This document shows, in pieces, positions 10,951-22,989 of a stretch of 64,000 nucleotides of DNA. Position 1 is the stretch's first letter; the number at the start of each line of letters is the position of its first letter. A model generated the notes under the pieces. The model was not told where the DNA came from. It worked only from the letters and a program-made list of their open reading frames with translations, and did not search any database. Source of the stretch: Knufia peltigerae (lineage: Eukaryota > Ascomycota > Eurotiomycetes > Chaetothyriales > Trichomeriaceae). Both the position numbers and the translations under genes were made by a program. Location: positions 62,001-126,000 of the forward strand of contig JAPDRN010000074.1 of assembly GCA_030247855.1 (NCBI GenBank). Direction: 5' to 3'.

Positions 10951-12064
10951 TTGGGGGGGCCACGTGAAGTAAGTGTGTGTGGGGAGAGAGAATTTGCTTC
11001 TGGAATTATAAAAAGTAAAAACAACGATTGAGGTGTCGAAGAGGCTGTCCTCCGTCGTGGACTTGCAAATAATAATCCCTTGGGCAGGTAATTAATATGC
11101 ACGTCGCCAGATGAAGCAGCCCGGGGTAAGGGCGGAGTATAGCTTGTTACATCCCAAGTGGTGTGTGGAGAGTTGGAAGTACATGGCCGGACCGAGTCCA
11201 TTATCGTGGGTGTTTCTGGTCTTGTACGAGTACTTGTACATTGTCTTGATTGGGACGCCAGAAGATATAGTCGGCCCGGGGTTTGGTGGCGTTGTCTTGT
11301 CTGGTATATTCCGTATCTAAACAAGGGTCCCTTGCTCCGGGACGACACTCCCTTCTCGCTCCGTTATCAGTGCATATGCGTGTGGCAGAAATTGGATGAC
11401 TATTGATCGAGAGTCGTATGAATGAGATCTCGGAGGGTTCTACATCGGAGTTGTAGATTATGGATGTCTTCTGCATGGTAAGATGAAGCAGCACTTGGAG
11501 AATGAAATAAACACGTATCAACAAAGTGTGAATACTGATGCTAGAGTCTCATCATACGAGGTCTGACTTGCCATTTCCTTCGTACTGTCTGTTTGCCATT
11601 GATCGCTTATAGGATTTCCGCATCTGGTAGAAGAAGTATCACGTACATTGTTTTATTGCTTTTCGGCCGAGGCTGCGGAGAACATCATTGTTTCTCGCTC
11701 GAAACAGAAGGAAATGTCCCATGATTTCATGGCAGAAGCCATTGACTGGAACAAAGGATACCTAGTGAGGTACGATTAACCCTCAGAGCTACGTGCTCAC
11801 CATGCTGCTGGGTCTCATGGTACGCAAGGCGTTGTACGTCTGATCTCAATACCACGTGGGAATATGATTGTCGCTCCGGGTGAGAATAAAAAGTAAATAG
11901 CATCAAGAAGCGAGAGATCCAGGGCTTGATACTAGCACACTATCTCCGTTGAGCATATTATGGCCGAGAGAAACATTCGTACATAATCCGACAATCGGAC
12001 CGGCTATTCGATCTAGAAGATTTTGAATGAGTGTAGACCTATTCACTATTCAACCGTATACGAT
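10951..12064. other. Intergenic: MFS promoter and fumarylacetoacetase 3' region
   Basis: About 1.1 kb upstream of the MFS gene. I see no gene, tRNA or repeat; short open frames have no coding character. Confidence 0.5.
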
Positions 12065-13686
12065 CTAGGACGACTTGGCCGGCAGCACCACACCAGTGAC
12101 ACCTCCGAAGCCAGCCTTGCTCCCATCTGGCGTCTTGAACCAGCCCTCTATCGTCAATCTGTCGCCGTCCTTCAACCAGTCGAATTTCTCGCCACTGACA
12201 TCAGGAAGCTTGTGGCCGACAATATGCACCTCGGCTAAACAACCAAAGGTCGTGTAAGATTTCTCGTCCGGGCCTTGAGGTGGCCGAGTATCCTTTGTAC
12301 ACATCAGTTGTTAGTATATACTCGCTCGGCCCGGAGTTGTAAAGAAAAGCACTTACTGGAGATGAGAACGTGCCCGTACCCAATATATCCCCTGCGTGCA
12401 ATCCACAACCCGATGAGGATTGGTATGCCACGTGCTGGTATGGGCTCCAGTACGCATCAGCCATCTTGGTGCGGACAAGTTCAACCTCCTCTCCACCTTT
12501 GCCTATTGAGCATGATAATGTCAGTGACATGAGGTAGTGATGGCTGGATCTATTTCGAACTCACGAGATACTCTAGCTCTCAGGTCAACATCAAAAACAC
12601 CTTGGTCTTTCTCGTCCAAGTCCAAGATGGGAGATACTTTGGACTCGACGGTTGGTATCGCGGCTGTCGGGCTCCCTCTAAGCGCATCCAGCGTTACGAC
12701 CCAGGGAGATATGCTCGTCAGGAAACTCTTGGAGTGAAACGGCCCGAAAGGATACATCTCGTGACTTTGGATATCTCGGGCCGACCAGTCATTCAACAAA
12801 ACATAGCCAAAGATGTGGTCTGGTGCCTCTTTCGCAGACACCGAGTTCGGGGCTTCAATAGGTGTGGCGATGATACTGGCCATTTCCACCTCGAAATCTA
12901 ATTTCTCGCAAGTATTATAGCCCGTTTTATCAGATCCACCAGGCTTGAAGATACCCCGTGGTCGGACGACATCGGTTCCGGAGACCGTGATGGATGATAT
13001 ACGGCCGTTATAGCCCATTGGATATTCCCAGAATGCTGTTGGGATGGGACTGTTGAAGCTTCGCATTCCCTGAGTTGTGTCAGATTAAGTAATAAGCAAT
13101 ATGTGCAACATAAAACACTCACATTCTCCGCGTGCACGTAGGAACTGAAAAAGTCCGTGTAATCGGTCACAGACACCGGCATGTGCATCTGCACTTTATT
13201 CAAAGGAATAAATGCCTCATTGTTGAGTTCTTGATTCTCATATAGAGGAGACCCGCCGTCTGACAGGTTCTTGATGATTGTTGTTCTGACAAGGCTACGG
13301 TCCTTGGTGGAAAGAGCCGCAAACTTGTTCAGAACAGGCTGCAGATATTCAAGTCAGCGAATCGTGCGAGATTTCGAAGAGGGAGAAGGATGTCCACAGG
13401 CAAACGCACAGCCAAAAACATGTCACCTAGTTGGCTTTCGAGGCCAATGCTATCGAATACTCCATGCTTGGCCAATTTATCCAGTTCTAGGACATAACTC
13501 CCAACAGCAACACCGGCTCTCTTCTTTGACTAGAGATGATTGTCAGCATGAAGTATGTCATTTTGCCGTTTGTAGTAGACTTACACCCAGTCCGTCTCCT
13601 TCTGGAGTACTAAAGATACCGAAAGGAATGTTCCCTATGGGAAAGGGGGAGTCTGCCGGCACTTCCAAAGGATACTTGGGTCCCAT
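12065..13686 (-). CDS. fahA: Fumarylacetoacetase (FAH)
   Basis: Hydrolyses 4-fumarylacetoacetate to fumarate and acetoacetate, the last step of tyrosine/phenylalanine and homogentisate breakdown. Six exons: 13686-13585, 13529-13410, 13338-13123, 13069-12565, 12502-12357, 12292-12065; 438 residues. The N-terminal FAH domain has SPFPIGNIPFGIFSTPEG. The active-site and metal residues of the family are present: DYTDFFSSYVHAEN (Asp and His), LDFEVEMA (the two metal-binding Glu), NDWSARDIQ (metal Asp and Arg) and FGPFHSKSF (Lys). It ends GGVTGVVLPAKSS. The start at 13686 gives the family N-terminus. It is divergent from the MBL-fold gene across 297 bp, so shared regulation is likely. Homogentisate dioxygenase and maleylacetoacetate isomerase, often beside it in aspergilli, are not in this window. 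A paralogue acting on a related acylpyruvate is possible. Confidence 0.9.
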
Positions 13687-13983
13687 CTTGTTTTGTGTAG
13701 CAAAGTCAGCTGGCATACAACGGTCTCATAGGTGTTCCTGACGCTCATTTGGGGGCACGAACTGGTATCGAGTTGGTATAAGAGTGGTCGTTGTACGAGA
13801 TATCGTGTCGATCATAGAGGTCGGTCCGGGTGGGGCTAAGAGCCTTGTCACACGCCTCAGGCACGAAGACCGTACAACAGATGTTGATTTTGATAAAGTG
13901 GAAGTTGGGCTCTGTGTCTGGAAGTCTTGCAGTTGTATCTCATGAGTTTAGAAAACAACAGTTGTCCACAGTGATAGTTCAAC
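13687..13983. promoter_or_regulatory. Bidirectional promoter, fumarylacetoacetase / MBL-fold hydrolase
   Basis: A 297-bp region between two divergent start codons, short enough that both genes must share control DNA. It contains CCGGG-type G/C words (near 13826-13832) that could suit a Zn2Cys6 factor such as the one encoded at 15829, but no clear palindrome stands out. Function is inferred from layout. Confidence 0.6.
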
Positions 13984-15016
13984 ATGGCATACAAGGCAAA
14001 AACACCACTCCCCGTGCCCAAGTCCGAGGATGCATTCGTCAAAGTCGTCCCTTTTGACACAGCGTGGATGAAGTCGCGGGCGGATTTGGCCATAGAAGGT
14101 CTCAAGGGAACAGTGAGGCAGACATCTTGGAGGTTCTACATTACCCATCCTTCGACAAACACAAAGATGTGGTTTGATCTTGGTGTTTCTCATGCAAGTT
14201 TGGCCCGCGCTGTGAGGAGCAAACCTTGAGCCCAAGAGCTGATATCATACTCGACACAGGATCTAACAATGTATCCTCCTCGTATTCAACGCGTCCAGCA
14301 TAAGGTATTTAACACAGAGGCCGCCGCAACAAGCCCGGCTGAAGATATCGAGTCCTTGGGCGAGGACCCAAAAGACGTCAAATACATCATTGTGAGGTAA
14401 GGGATGCACTTACTGCCCTGCCGATTGAGATACTAACAACTGTGTCAGCCACGGCCATTGGGATCATATCTTCCCGGCCAAGTCATATCATCCGAACGCG
14501 AGGCTCTTCTGCGGCAAGGGCAGCTTCGAGTATTCGACTCCCTGTTGGCCGACTGAAGCCGATAGCACTTTTGACGGACGTGTTTGGGATCCCAAGATTT
14601 CTGAACTGCCAATCGAAGAGTTTCCCTCGCCCTCGGAGGCCCCCGATAAGTGGCAGCCACTTGGGCCATATAAAAATGCGCTCGACTTCTTCGGGGACGG
14701 AAGTTTCTGGGTCATCGACGCCCCTGGACATTGCTTGGGAAATATCGCCGCGCTAGCAAGGATGAAGAACAAGGCCGGAGAGACGAAATGGGCATTTTTG
14801 GGCGGGGATTGCTTTCACTGCCACCATTTCGTCTACTACCCAGAGGCACCTTTTGGAAAAGGGGTGTCGGTGGTGCCGACCAATACGTTCCATGAGAATA
14901 TGGAGGAAGCGCGCGAGATCATCCGGCAGACAGCTGAGTTGAAAAAGGGAGAAGGCAATAATGCGTTGATCTGGATAGCGCACTGTGATTCCCTCGAAGG
15001 GATTTGGGAATTTTGA
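13984..15016 (+). CDS. Metallo-beta-lactamase-fold hydrolase
   Basis: Zinc hydrolase of the lactonase/MBL superfamily, substrate unknown. Three exons: 13984-14193, 14260-14396, 14449-15016; 304 residues. Zinc ligands: SHGHWDH (HxHxDH) built across the second intron, APGHCLGN (third His), GGDCFHCHH (bridging Asp) and IAHCD (last His). The first intron has a GC donor (GCAAGT at 14194) and CAG acceptor; only this splice keeps frame and gives WFDLGVSHDLTMYPPRIQ, which fits the fungal family. A GT-based alternative breaks the frame. The second intron is canonical (14397-14448, branch CTAAC). Divergent from fumarylacetoacetase and upstream of a Zn2Cys6 regulator on the same strand, so a joint catabolic role is likely but unproven. 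Confidence 0.87.
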
Positions 15017-15828
15017 TACCAACCCTACAGAAGCGGCCAGACGCAGATGATGATCTTCAATGTCTCTCGTCTCACCCCAGCTCTGGCCAATGATAGTTTC
15101 GTGATAATCACACTAGACAAGATGCCTGTACCCTGGACTGATCATGTGCATGGAGACGGAGGAAGTGCGCGAGACGTACGGAGTATCAGGGAGGAGTGAT
15201 GAATATGCGACATAGGCTATAAATGAAGAAACATACAGTAGACTTACTTGGTAGGCTCCCCGGGCATCACCAAGACCTAAACCTACCGGAGTCATCGACC
15301 CCTGAAGGGCACCTACAGTAGCCTCTTTCGCTTAACCAACTCGGCGTTGCTGGCGCCCTCTTCGGGGGTCTCGGGGAGGTGATGGGGGCCTCTATTCCCG
15401 CGACATCCAATATTATCTCTGCAGAGGGTCGTTTCTACTCGCACCGGGACGGGGAAGAAGGCACTTCATCGTCAGCCACCACCAGCCGAGTCCTAATCTT
15501 CTCCATTCTCCTTCCTCGCTTCTCCATCGCCCGTCATCTTCCACCCACCTCTACAATGGTCTACTTATCCCCGTATTCGGCCTATGCTTGGACACCATGG
15601 ACCCTTGGACGACAGTGCCTAGAACCCATGTACGACCCGGGGCCGAAATTCACATTCACTCACACCATTGCCTCGTACTCCGTACAAGATGCCCGTCTTA
15701 CACTACGCAGTCGATTTGTGGAGTGACGGGTCTCCGCGAGATCCCCGGATTTCCTCTCGTCTTTTCCTCTTGCTGACATTTTCAGCCTCTTCATTTAGAA
15801 CTTCATATTCACCTCTGCCTAAAGCGCC
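15017..15828. other. Intergenic: regulator promoter
   Basis: About 810 bp between the MBL gene and the Zn2Cys6 gene. It includes a pyrimidine-rich leader (about 15495-15560) and CCGGGG near 15638. No gene seen. Confidence 0.5.
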
Positions 15829-18597
15829 ATGACCACGATATCTCCGGCTGGCCTTGATGGGGTTATCGAGGAGGTTCAAGAGAAGCAGACGAATTCTAAA
15901 ATATCTCCAACGGCTTGTATTCATTGTCGTTCGCAAAAGGTATGCGTAGTGCTCGCTTACTACTCAAGAACTCTATCGTCAAACATGGTATCCAGAATTT
16001 CAAGAGCTAACAACTTGGACCACAGATTCGCTGCTCAAGAGTGTTGCCTGAATGTCAGCGTTGTGTTCGTCGCCACTTATCCTGCGAATACCCAGAGCCT
16101 CCAGACAGAAGGCTTCTTGCCTCTGCCAGACAAATCACGAAGGATGCAAAACCTCATGATGCGTCGAAATCAGTATCTACTATGAGTACGACGTCGGAAA
16201 GATTCTCGATATCTTCCAACTTTTCCTTCTTGACTGATTCACCTCTACCACAATCAGTCCACTCTCCAGTAAGTCAATTGGAACCCCTGTTCTGTCGACA
16301 GCGTTGAACTACCATGATCACTCAATCGAATCAAGCAACACGTCGACTGACAGAGTCTAGCTTACGGTCCCCGATATCCGTCAAGGGCCTTGTCCACCTG
16401 CGCGACTCCTGAAGAATGTCTCTCCCAGCTCCGCAGAAGACCTCCTCCCGGATTTCGAAGTCGGTCTGTGTATGATTGAGATCTACTTTGCTCGATTCTT
16501 TGCCGCTTCACTTATCTTCGACCGCCACAAGCTCTTGGTGGACTACCGTGCTGGACGCGTTCCCTCGAAAGTTATCATGAGCATCTTTGCTGTGGTCTCT
16601 CTGTAAGCCGATTTCATTTGATTATGAATAGACGTCTCATATTTCCTAGACTACTTCGACCGAAGCCCGGTGGGAAAAAACGCGGGTATGCTTCAATATC
16701 ATTACCCGATGGACAAGGGAAGGCATGGGCAGAAGCGGCGAGTCGACTGACGTTGGCCGACGCTGATAAACCATCTCTTGATAACATCAGAGCATGCGAA
16801 TTACTAGGGTTTTATTGGTGGGCAGTAGGCGAAGTGGAAAGAGTCGTCTTCTATTTGAGTAAGTTCCTGTCTCATTCCTCTTGAATGCCATACGGATGCG
16901 AATGATGATCTCAGAAGACTCCACGGGTTTCCTGTGCTAATCATCTTGACCGTAATTAGGTGTTTCTCGACAATCGCTCAGAATCATCAAGAAGAAGCTG
17001 TACTCCCGCTTCAGGACAGGGCCCTACGACATGCGAGAAATGAGAAGGCTCTATAAACTCCGCCAGGCTTGCTGGATCAAGGCAAGCTTGATTGATAGCG
17101 ATGAAAGCTACCCAGAAGCCTCGGTGAGGTTATTCTCACGCCAATTCGGCGAGTCAGAAACGTGGGAGCAGGAATTGAACAACGCAGACCAGGGCTCAGA
17201 GCCAGACATAGACCCGAATGATTGGTTAACTTGGGACGACGTTCGGCTCAGGAATTGCGGAACTTGCTGTGTCCGCCTTTTTCTTCTATGGTGAGGCTCG
17301 ATCCTTCTTCTCGTCTTCGCACAAGACAAGTACTAAATGGTATTACCCAGGAGACAAATCAGGAACCTAGTGCGACAGACATGGAACAGTCGGTCTGCAG
17401 GATACATGACGACTGTGTTCGAGTACGACTCCAAGTTGGAACAATTCTACCGAACCATTCCGCCCGAACTACGGAGCAAGGATGTCATGAATCCTCAGTA
17501 CCCCGAACGAAGACGGCGAAATGCCTTTTTCCTAAATTCAATATACTATCTTTGTGTCATATACCTCCATGCTTCCGCCGTGCCAGGATTTTCTGGCAAA
17601 GGAGCTGGCCTCGACATCTCCGCAAACTTGGCCGAGTTCTGTGCCCGGACCGCTCTCCTTAATGCAAACCTCTTTGCAGAAATGGCGCGGGCTTACCTAG
17701 CGACAAGGCCCGACTTTTCCAAGGTACCTTCGTTTTTGGGCTACTGCGCTTTCATTGCTGGGTCGGTCCATGCGGTTATGCTACGTTTGAGGAATGGGCC
17801 AGCCGACTGGTCATGGAGACACAGTATAATGTGTCTTTTGATTTTGCAAGAGTTGAAGTTTTATTTCCCCATCATGACAGTCTTTGTAAGTTCTATGTGG
17901 TCGGTTTGTAAATGAGCACCGATCAGGACTAACGACAATTATGAAGTGGCGAGATCTCAAGGCGCAAATTGAAGCCAACTCGAGCGAGCGTTTATCTATG
18001 GCAGACATCACGATCCGTAACATTATCTTCTCATCGACTTCCACCGAAGATGAAACGCGCACGATGCCGCCGGTCAGCAACTCACTTTTCGAACCCGCAA
18101 ACGTGCAGGACCCGTTTATTTTACGTTGTTATCTCCCAACTCCGCAAGCACCTGACGACGCGGCTTCCGAATCCGATGATGAGCATGACACCGTGGAAGT
18201 TAGTGACGATGTGGCGGACAAGGATATGACTACTGGTTCTGGGTCAATCTCGCTCGAAGGTCCAAATGCTGGTGGTACTTCTACTAGTGTTTTCGGACGT
18301 GTCCCTGGTATGCCTTTTAACATGGGCAGTACTAGTACGATCGAACAGACACCGCAACCTTTTCAAATGAGAACGGCTTTTGGAGCAGCGGCATCCACGA
18401 CATTGCCCTTTGAGCAATCGACAAGTCTTTCAGATGGTACTGGTGGTGATGGTGGTACCACTGATCTTTTTGGTTATGACTTTCAAGACGCAAATGTAGC
18501 TACTAGTTTCTTGACGTCTGCTGATCTGTTTGGACTTCCTAGCATTGCACCGTCCCAACGAGATCCGTTGGACGCTTTGCTAGAGTGGGAGATTTGA
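15829..18597 (+). CDS. Zn2Cys6 transcription factor with fungal-specific middle homology domain
   Basis: Nuclear DNA-binding regulator. Seven exons: 15829-15939, 16026-16268, 16361-16602, 16650-16858, 16960-17290, 17351-17885, 17947-18597; 773 residues. The zinc cluster, joined across intron 1, is CIHCRSQKIRC followed by C..C..C in the pattern C-x2-C-x6-C-x6-C-x2-C-x6-C (residues about 30-57). The middle region (about 130-500) is the helical fungal regulatory domain (CMIEIYFARFFAASLIFDRH). The tail is acidic and Ser/Thr/Gly-rich, fitting an activation domain, and ends DALLEWEI. Exon 3 lacks any useful start codon and is easy to miss. An apparent frame break near 17290 is solved by the 60-bp intron 17291-17350. 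It lies just downstream of the MBL gene and is a candidate local regulator (inference). Confidence 0.88.
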
Positions 18598-19165
18598 GCT
18601 GTGTTTGAAGGTATAGATGATATTGTTGACTTTGTCGATTGATGATATTTCGGTATATCGGTATCTTATGTAGCACTAAGAAGGTATTGTTTATTCGTCG
18701 ATGTATCTACTATTGACCACTCGAGTAAGGACTGTGCTGCTTAGCAGTACATGAGCCCTATATACACAGTATCATTTACACCATACGACAGGGTATGATT
18801 CTCTCAGGTTTTTGTTGGCCAGGGCAGCCCCACGGCGGTCCATCTCGACTCGGATTCGGATGAAAAGTGGTATCGCGTTTTTTATACGGCTCGGTACTTT
18901 CACGTTCATAGTTTGATGCCGTTGCTATTGGGATTCATTCATTGTATTGGGTACTGTATCAGTCGTATGCTAGGTACGGAGGAGTGTAATGCACAAATCT
19001 CGGCAAGGCAACTCTACACTCACGAATTGCCGTTTTGCTACGGAGTTACTTTGTATGTTGTTGACGTTCGAAGTTGGCTCTGATTCTCGGCGACCAGGCA
19101 AGGAAGACCCACCGACTTGTCCTTGCCGTGGTCCAGCTCAGCAGCCTTGGAACGTTCGAATCAAA
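18598..19165. other. Intergenic between convergent genes
   Basis: About 570 bp of 3' flanking DNA for the Zn2Cys6 gene and the GH3 gene. No feature recognised. Confidence 0.5.
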
Positions 19166-21680
19166 TCACGTCACGTTCAGGGTCAGGTTGGCCGAACCCC
19201 CCTCGAACTGTCGACTACTCTTGCCGAAATGGATCCGGTACGTCCCGTTCAACAACGTCCAGGTCTGTGAAGAGACGTCCCAAACACTCAGATCTCGTCT
19301 CTGCAAGGTGAAACCCGCCTCGGCCGAGGCCCCCGGTTTCAAGTCGTGTAGCCTCGTGAACCCGCGGAGTTGGTTGACCGGTTCACCCGAACCCGGAGGG
19401 TAAGACACGTACAGTTGAACCACCTCGTCACCTCGGACCGCGCCGGTGTTTTTGACCGTGACGGAGGCGGTGGCGACGGTGTCGAAAAGTTGACCGGGAC
19501 CACCTGGGACCAAAGGTCCACCGGCGGAGGCGTTGAATTGGGTTTTACTCCCACCACCACCACCACCATCACTCAGTGATGCAGTCGCACCGGAATAGTT
19601 GAAAGTCGTATAACTCAAACCGAAACCGAATTCGAACCGAGGATTGATTCCCGCTTTGTCGAAATGTCGGTAATCGATAAACAAACCTTCGACGTAATCA
19701 CACTCGCAACAAGGGCAGATGTCGCCATTGTAATCCGACTCCTTGTGGGCAATGGTGTACGGTAGACGACCGGCCGGGTTGACGGCGCCGAACAAAACAT
19801 CCATGATGGCATTTCCAGATTCTTCCCCCAAAGCACCGGCGTTGAGGACGGCCTGTTGAAATCGGGGAGAAAGAGGAAACGTTAGTATACCTTAGCAAGT
19901 GCTGTGGATAAGGGGGGGTTTTGAGAGAAATCTTAGTCACCCACCGTGACATTCGGGTGGTCGATCCAAGCATCAACAATCCTCGCACCCACGGTGTTCA
20001 TAACCACAATGGTATTGTTGCAATACTTTGCGACATTCTTGACCATGGTGTCTTGCTCGGCATCGCTGAGGGATTCCCTATCGGCTCCTTCCTTGGAGTA
20101 TGCATTGATAAAAACCAGACACGTGTCCGAGTATCCGGCCCATTGGGCAATGGTCGGTTGAGGATTTCCAAGAGGGCTTTGGGGTCCCGCAGCAGCAACG
20201 GTCCAATTGTTGGTGGCGATGTACTTGACCTCAAACGATGCATTTTGAGCCGACAAGGATGTCAACGCGTCAAGAGGTGAGACGATGTACGGACTCGACG
20301 ACGACCCTGAACCACCACCCGTGACGAGGTGAGCGGGATACGTGTCTCCGAGGAAAGTTGCGACGTCTTCGACCCACGTCGGGCCGGCTCCGTTGTTGAT
20401 TGCGTCAGCCCCAAACACCGCAATGTTTTTGGGGTTTCTAAAAGGTAAAGCGTTTCCCTTGTTTTTGAGTAGGACGATGGAATGCGCTCCGACGGTTCGA
20501 ATGACGGTCTTCGTGTTCGGGTCGCGGATTGGTGTGTTTTGCAGGGTCAGTGGGGACGGCAGTGTTGAAGATCCATTTCGTATCTCGAGTTGTACAGCAA
20601 CGACCCTACGTGCGGCTTCACGAATGACCTTTTCCGAGACTGTTCCATTGTTGATCGCAGCCATGATGCCTTTGCCACTGCCGCCAGCCATCGCCGCATT
20701 GTCGAGACCGGCGTTGAGGGCGGCAAAAGGATCAACGACCGCCGTCGCATCGGGGACTATTTGACCCTGGAAGTTGACTTCGCCCTTGAGCAACTCGGTA
20801 AGTAGATAGTGATTCTGGCAGCCTGTTTGAAAATCACCACGATCAGACGGCGCATCTTCATAAAAACCTGTTATCTTACCAAAGGTACCATTGACTCGGT
20901 TCATGACGCACATGACCGAGCCCAGGCCCGCTGCAACACCATCGATCCACGGCCAGAGGTACAGCTCATGAGTGGTGCGATCATCGATGTTACTGGATGT
21001 TCTCTTGTTAGGATCTTCGGTGGGGTCCAAATATGTGCTCCGGTTGGTCTCTTGTTCATTGCCTACCCCTTGATGTCAGGGATTTTCATCAGCCTCCAAA
21101 GGTCAGCAGTGACGCTCACCTAGAAAGTGTTTTCCAGTAGAAACGACGCCATTCTTTTGAAGCGCCGTGACGGCACTGGCAAACAGCTTCCCATTGAGAT
21201 AGGGATCACTACCGAACCCCTCGAAAAGTCTGCCACTTTTCACGCTCCTTCCCAATGGACCTGTGACTGGGCCCAAGGATCCTCCGTAGCCCTTGGCCTT
21301 GAACTCCTCGGCCATTGCAGAATATTGTGTTTCGATAAGATCCCTGTCCCACGACATGGCGGCGGTTTGAGCAACAACGAAACTACTCACCCCGACAAGG
21401 GTATTGACTCCATTGGGGCCTAGGGAATGATATTTTAGTCGTACATCCCTTGGTTGTGAGGTGAGGTGTGTAGATTAGGCTTACCGTCTAGACTCGAGGT
21501 CTGGGCAAAGACTCCCTTCACATCTTGTCCTGCGGTTATGTTGGCAATCTCCGCGAGTGTAAGATTTGCCAGGAGTCTGTTGGCAGCAGCCAGGGAAAGA
21601 GCCCAATTCTGGTACTGGCCGAGAGCACCTGTGACGAGGGAGCAAGCCATCGCCAGATAGGTCCAAGGGAGACTCGGCAT
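19166..21680 (-). CDS. Secreted glycoside hydrolase family 3 (beta-glucosidase-like)
   Basis: Predicted exo-acting beta-glycosidase. Five exons: 21680-21485, 21419-21120, 21062-20880, 20822-19945, 19852-19166; 747 residues. A signal peptide (hydrophobic to about residue 21, ending TGALGQ) indicates secretion. The GH3 N-terminal barrel has GPNGVN, LGPVTGPLGR, EGFGSDPYL, KHFLGNEQE (Lys-His) and SVMCVMNRVNG. The nucleophile Asp is about residue 251 in FQGQIVPDA; the usual motif is SDW, or SDA in some fungal subgroups, so Pro before Asp is unusual. The C-terminal part has the alpha/beta domain (SIVLLKNKGNALP) and a fibronectin-III-like end (NTGAVRGDEVVQLYV). Intron 3 (20879-20823) is 57 bp, a multiple of three with no stop, so retention would add 19 residues. 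Exact substrate cannot be told. Confidence 0.9.
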
Positions 21681-22989
21681 GGCTACTGTTGATTAATGAA
21701 GGCGAGATGCTCTTCTCATGTGTTCTTCGGGTGGCTCCCAGACGCTGACTGCCTCTGAAGAGGAGAAGATACTTTCGGGCAGGCAGTGTATCTTATACGA
21801 AATACATCATGACAACGGGCGACGGCTAAGAACTGCCGAAAGGTGCTTTTCGCTACCCCAGGTTTACAGTCAATGGGGTTAGCGCAGTTGGACGTTCCAT
21901 GATGCCACTGGTTAGAGTCACATCGCTTCGAGAAGCCTGTCTCTCGTTCAACGGTGGTAGGTGAAAAGTATGGAACCCGTGACCTTTGTACATCATTGAC
22001 CTTTGCGGGTCATTCACCGTAAGAAGGTAGAAAGTGGTTACCATGTGGATGGATGTTGATCTAATGCCACAACGCCGATTGCGGGAGCAAAGTTCGGATA
22101 AATCGATTTCTCCACATTCCGGTACTTGAATGCGGGTGGCGCCATTGCATAATCAAGACAAGCAGTACCAAGGCTTGTGGAAGTACATATGTTGAATAGA
22201 TGCGTGAACGAGTGCTTTGGCCCATAAGAATACCGCCAAATGTCCTAACAAGGCATCAAACGTGTTGATGTGTTTCTGAGCGATTGTTGGGCACAAAAAA
22301 TCCTCGTAAGCGATGGCTTGTTGCGTCGGCATCAACCCGGCTCGGGTTCACTATGTTCGGTCAACCTTGTACGGTTGATCGTTGGCTTCCTCAGGAGGTG
22401 TATCAAGTGTCGCCAGCTTCATTCAACAGCGTCGAGAGTGTGTCGGGGCACTCCCGCACTGACCGGACCGTACAGTACACTGGCTCTCGATGAGGAGATA
22501 CTTCCAGGGGTCTTGGCGACCGAGAGAGCTGTCATGTCGACAAGAAATGCATCTTCCATCATTTAGGTGTACAAGATATGGGTTTGAGGAGGTAAATGAT
22601 TGTCTCACAGACCTGTCAACAGATCCGAATCCGCACATTGGAACCAAGTCCTCCCCGAGTTCCGCGACAGTCCGCTGATTGGTCTGCTCGTCTAACTCGT
22701 ACATTGATTGGCTGGCCGAGGCACTCGTGGGTCTTGGTCCCAGCGTTGTCGCTATATCGAGGAGGCTATAGCCAGGTGAGCAAATACCAAGAGAAGCAAT
22801 CTGCGACCGTCTTCCTTATCTGAACTCCGACAAACAGGTTCTGACGAATAAACAATTCCGCTTTCCGATCCCAGGGCTACCCTAGCAGATGTCTTGCCTG
22901 ATCCCAAGACTGGTACTTATACCCCTTCAACTCCCATGATCTCTGAGCCACATAACTTCACAGCTTCTGCCTCTCGGTCTCAAAACGAA
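21681..22989. other. Intergenic: divergent promoters of GH3 and SDR genes
   Basis: About 1.3 kb between divergent genes. No coding frame, repeat or RNA recognised. The last 54 bp could be coding if the SDR starts at the in-frame ATG at 22936. Confidence 0.5.

Noticed and set aside
17222..17350. Apparent frameshift or pseudogene in the Zn2Cys6 gene
   Set aside because: A canonical 60-bp intron (17291-17350) restores the frame, giving LFLLWRQIRNLV, so no break is needed.
22270..22880. Several short frames suggesting a gene upstream of the SDR
   Set aside because: None has a conserved motif or can be joined by good splice sites into a protein-like product.
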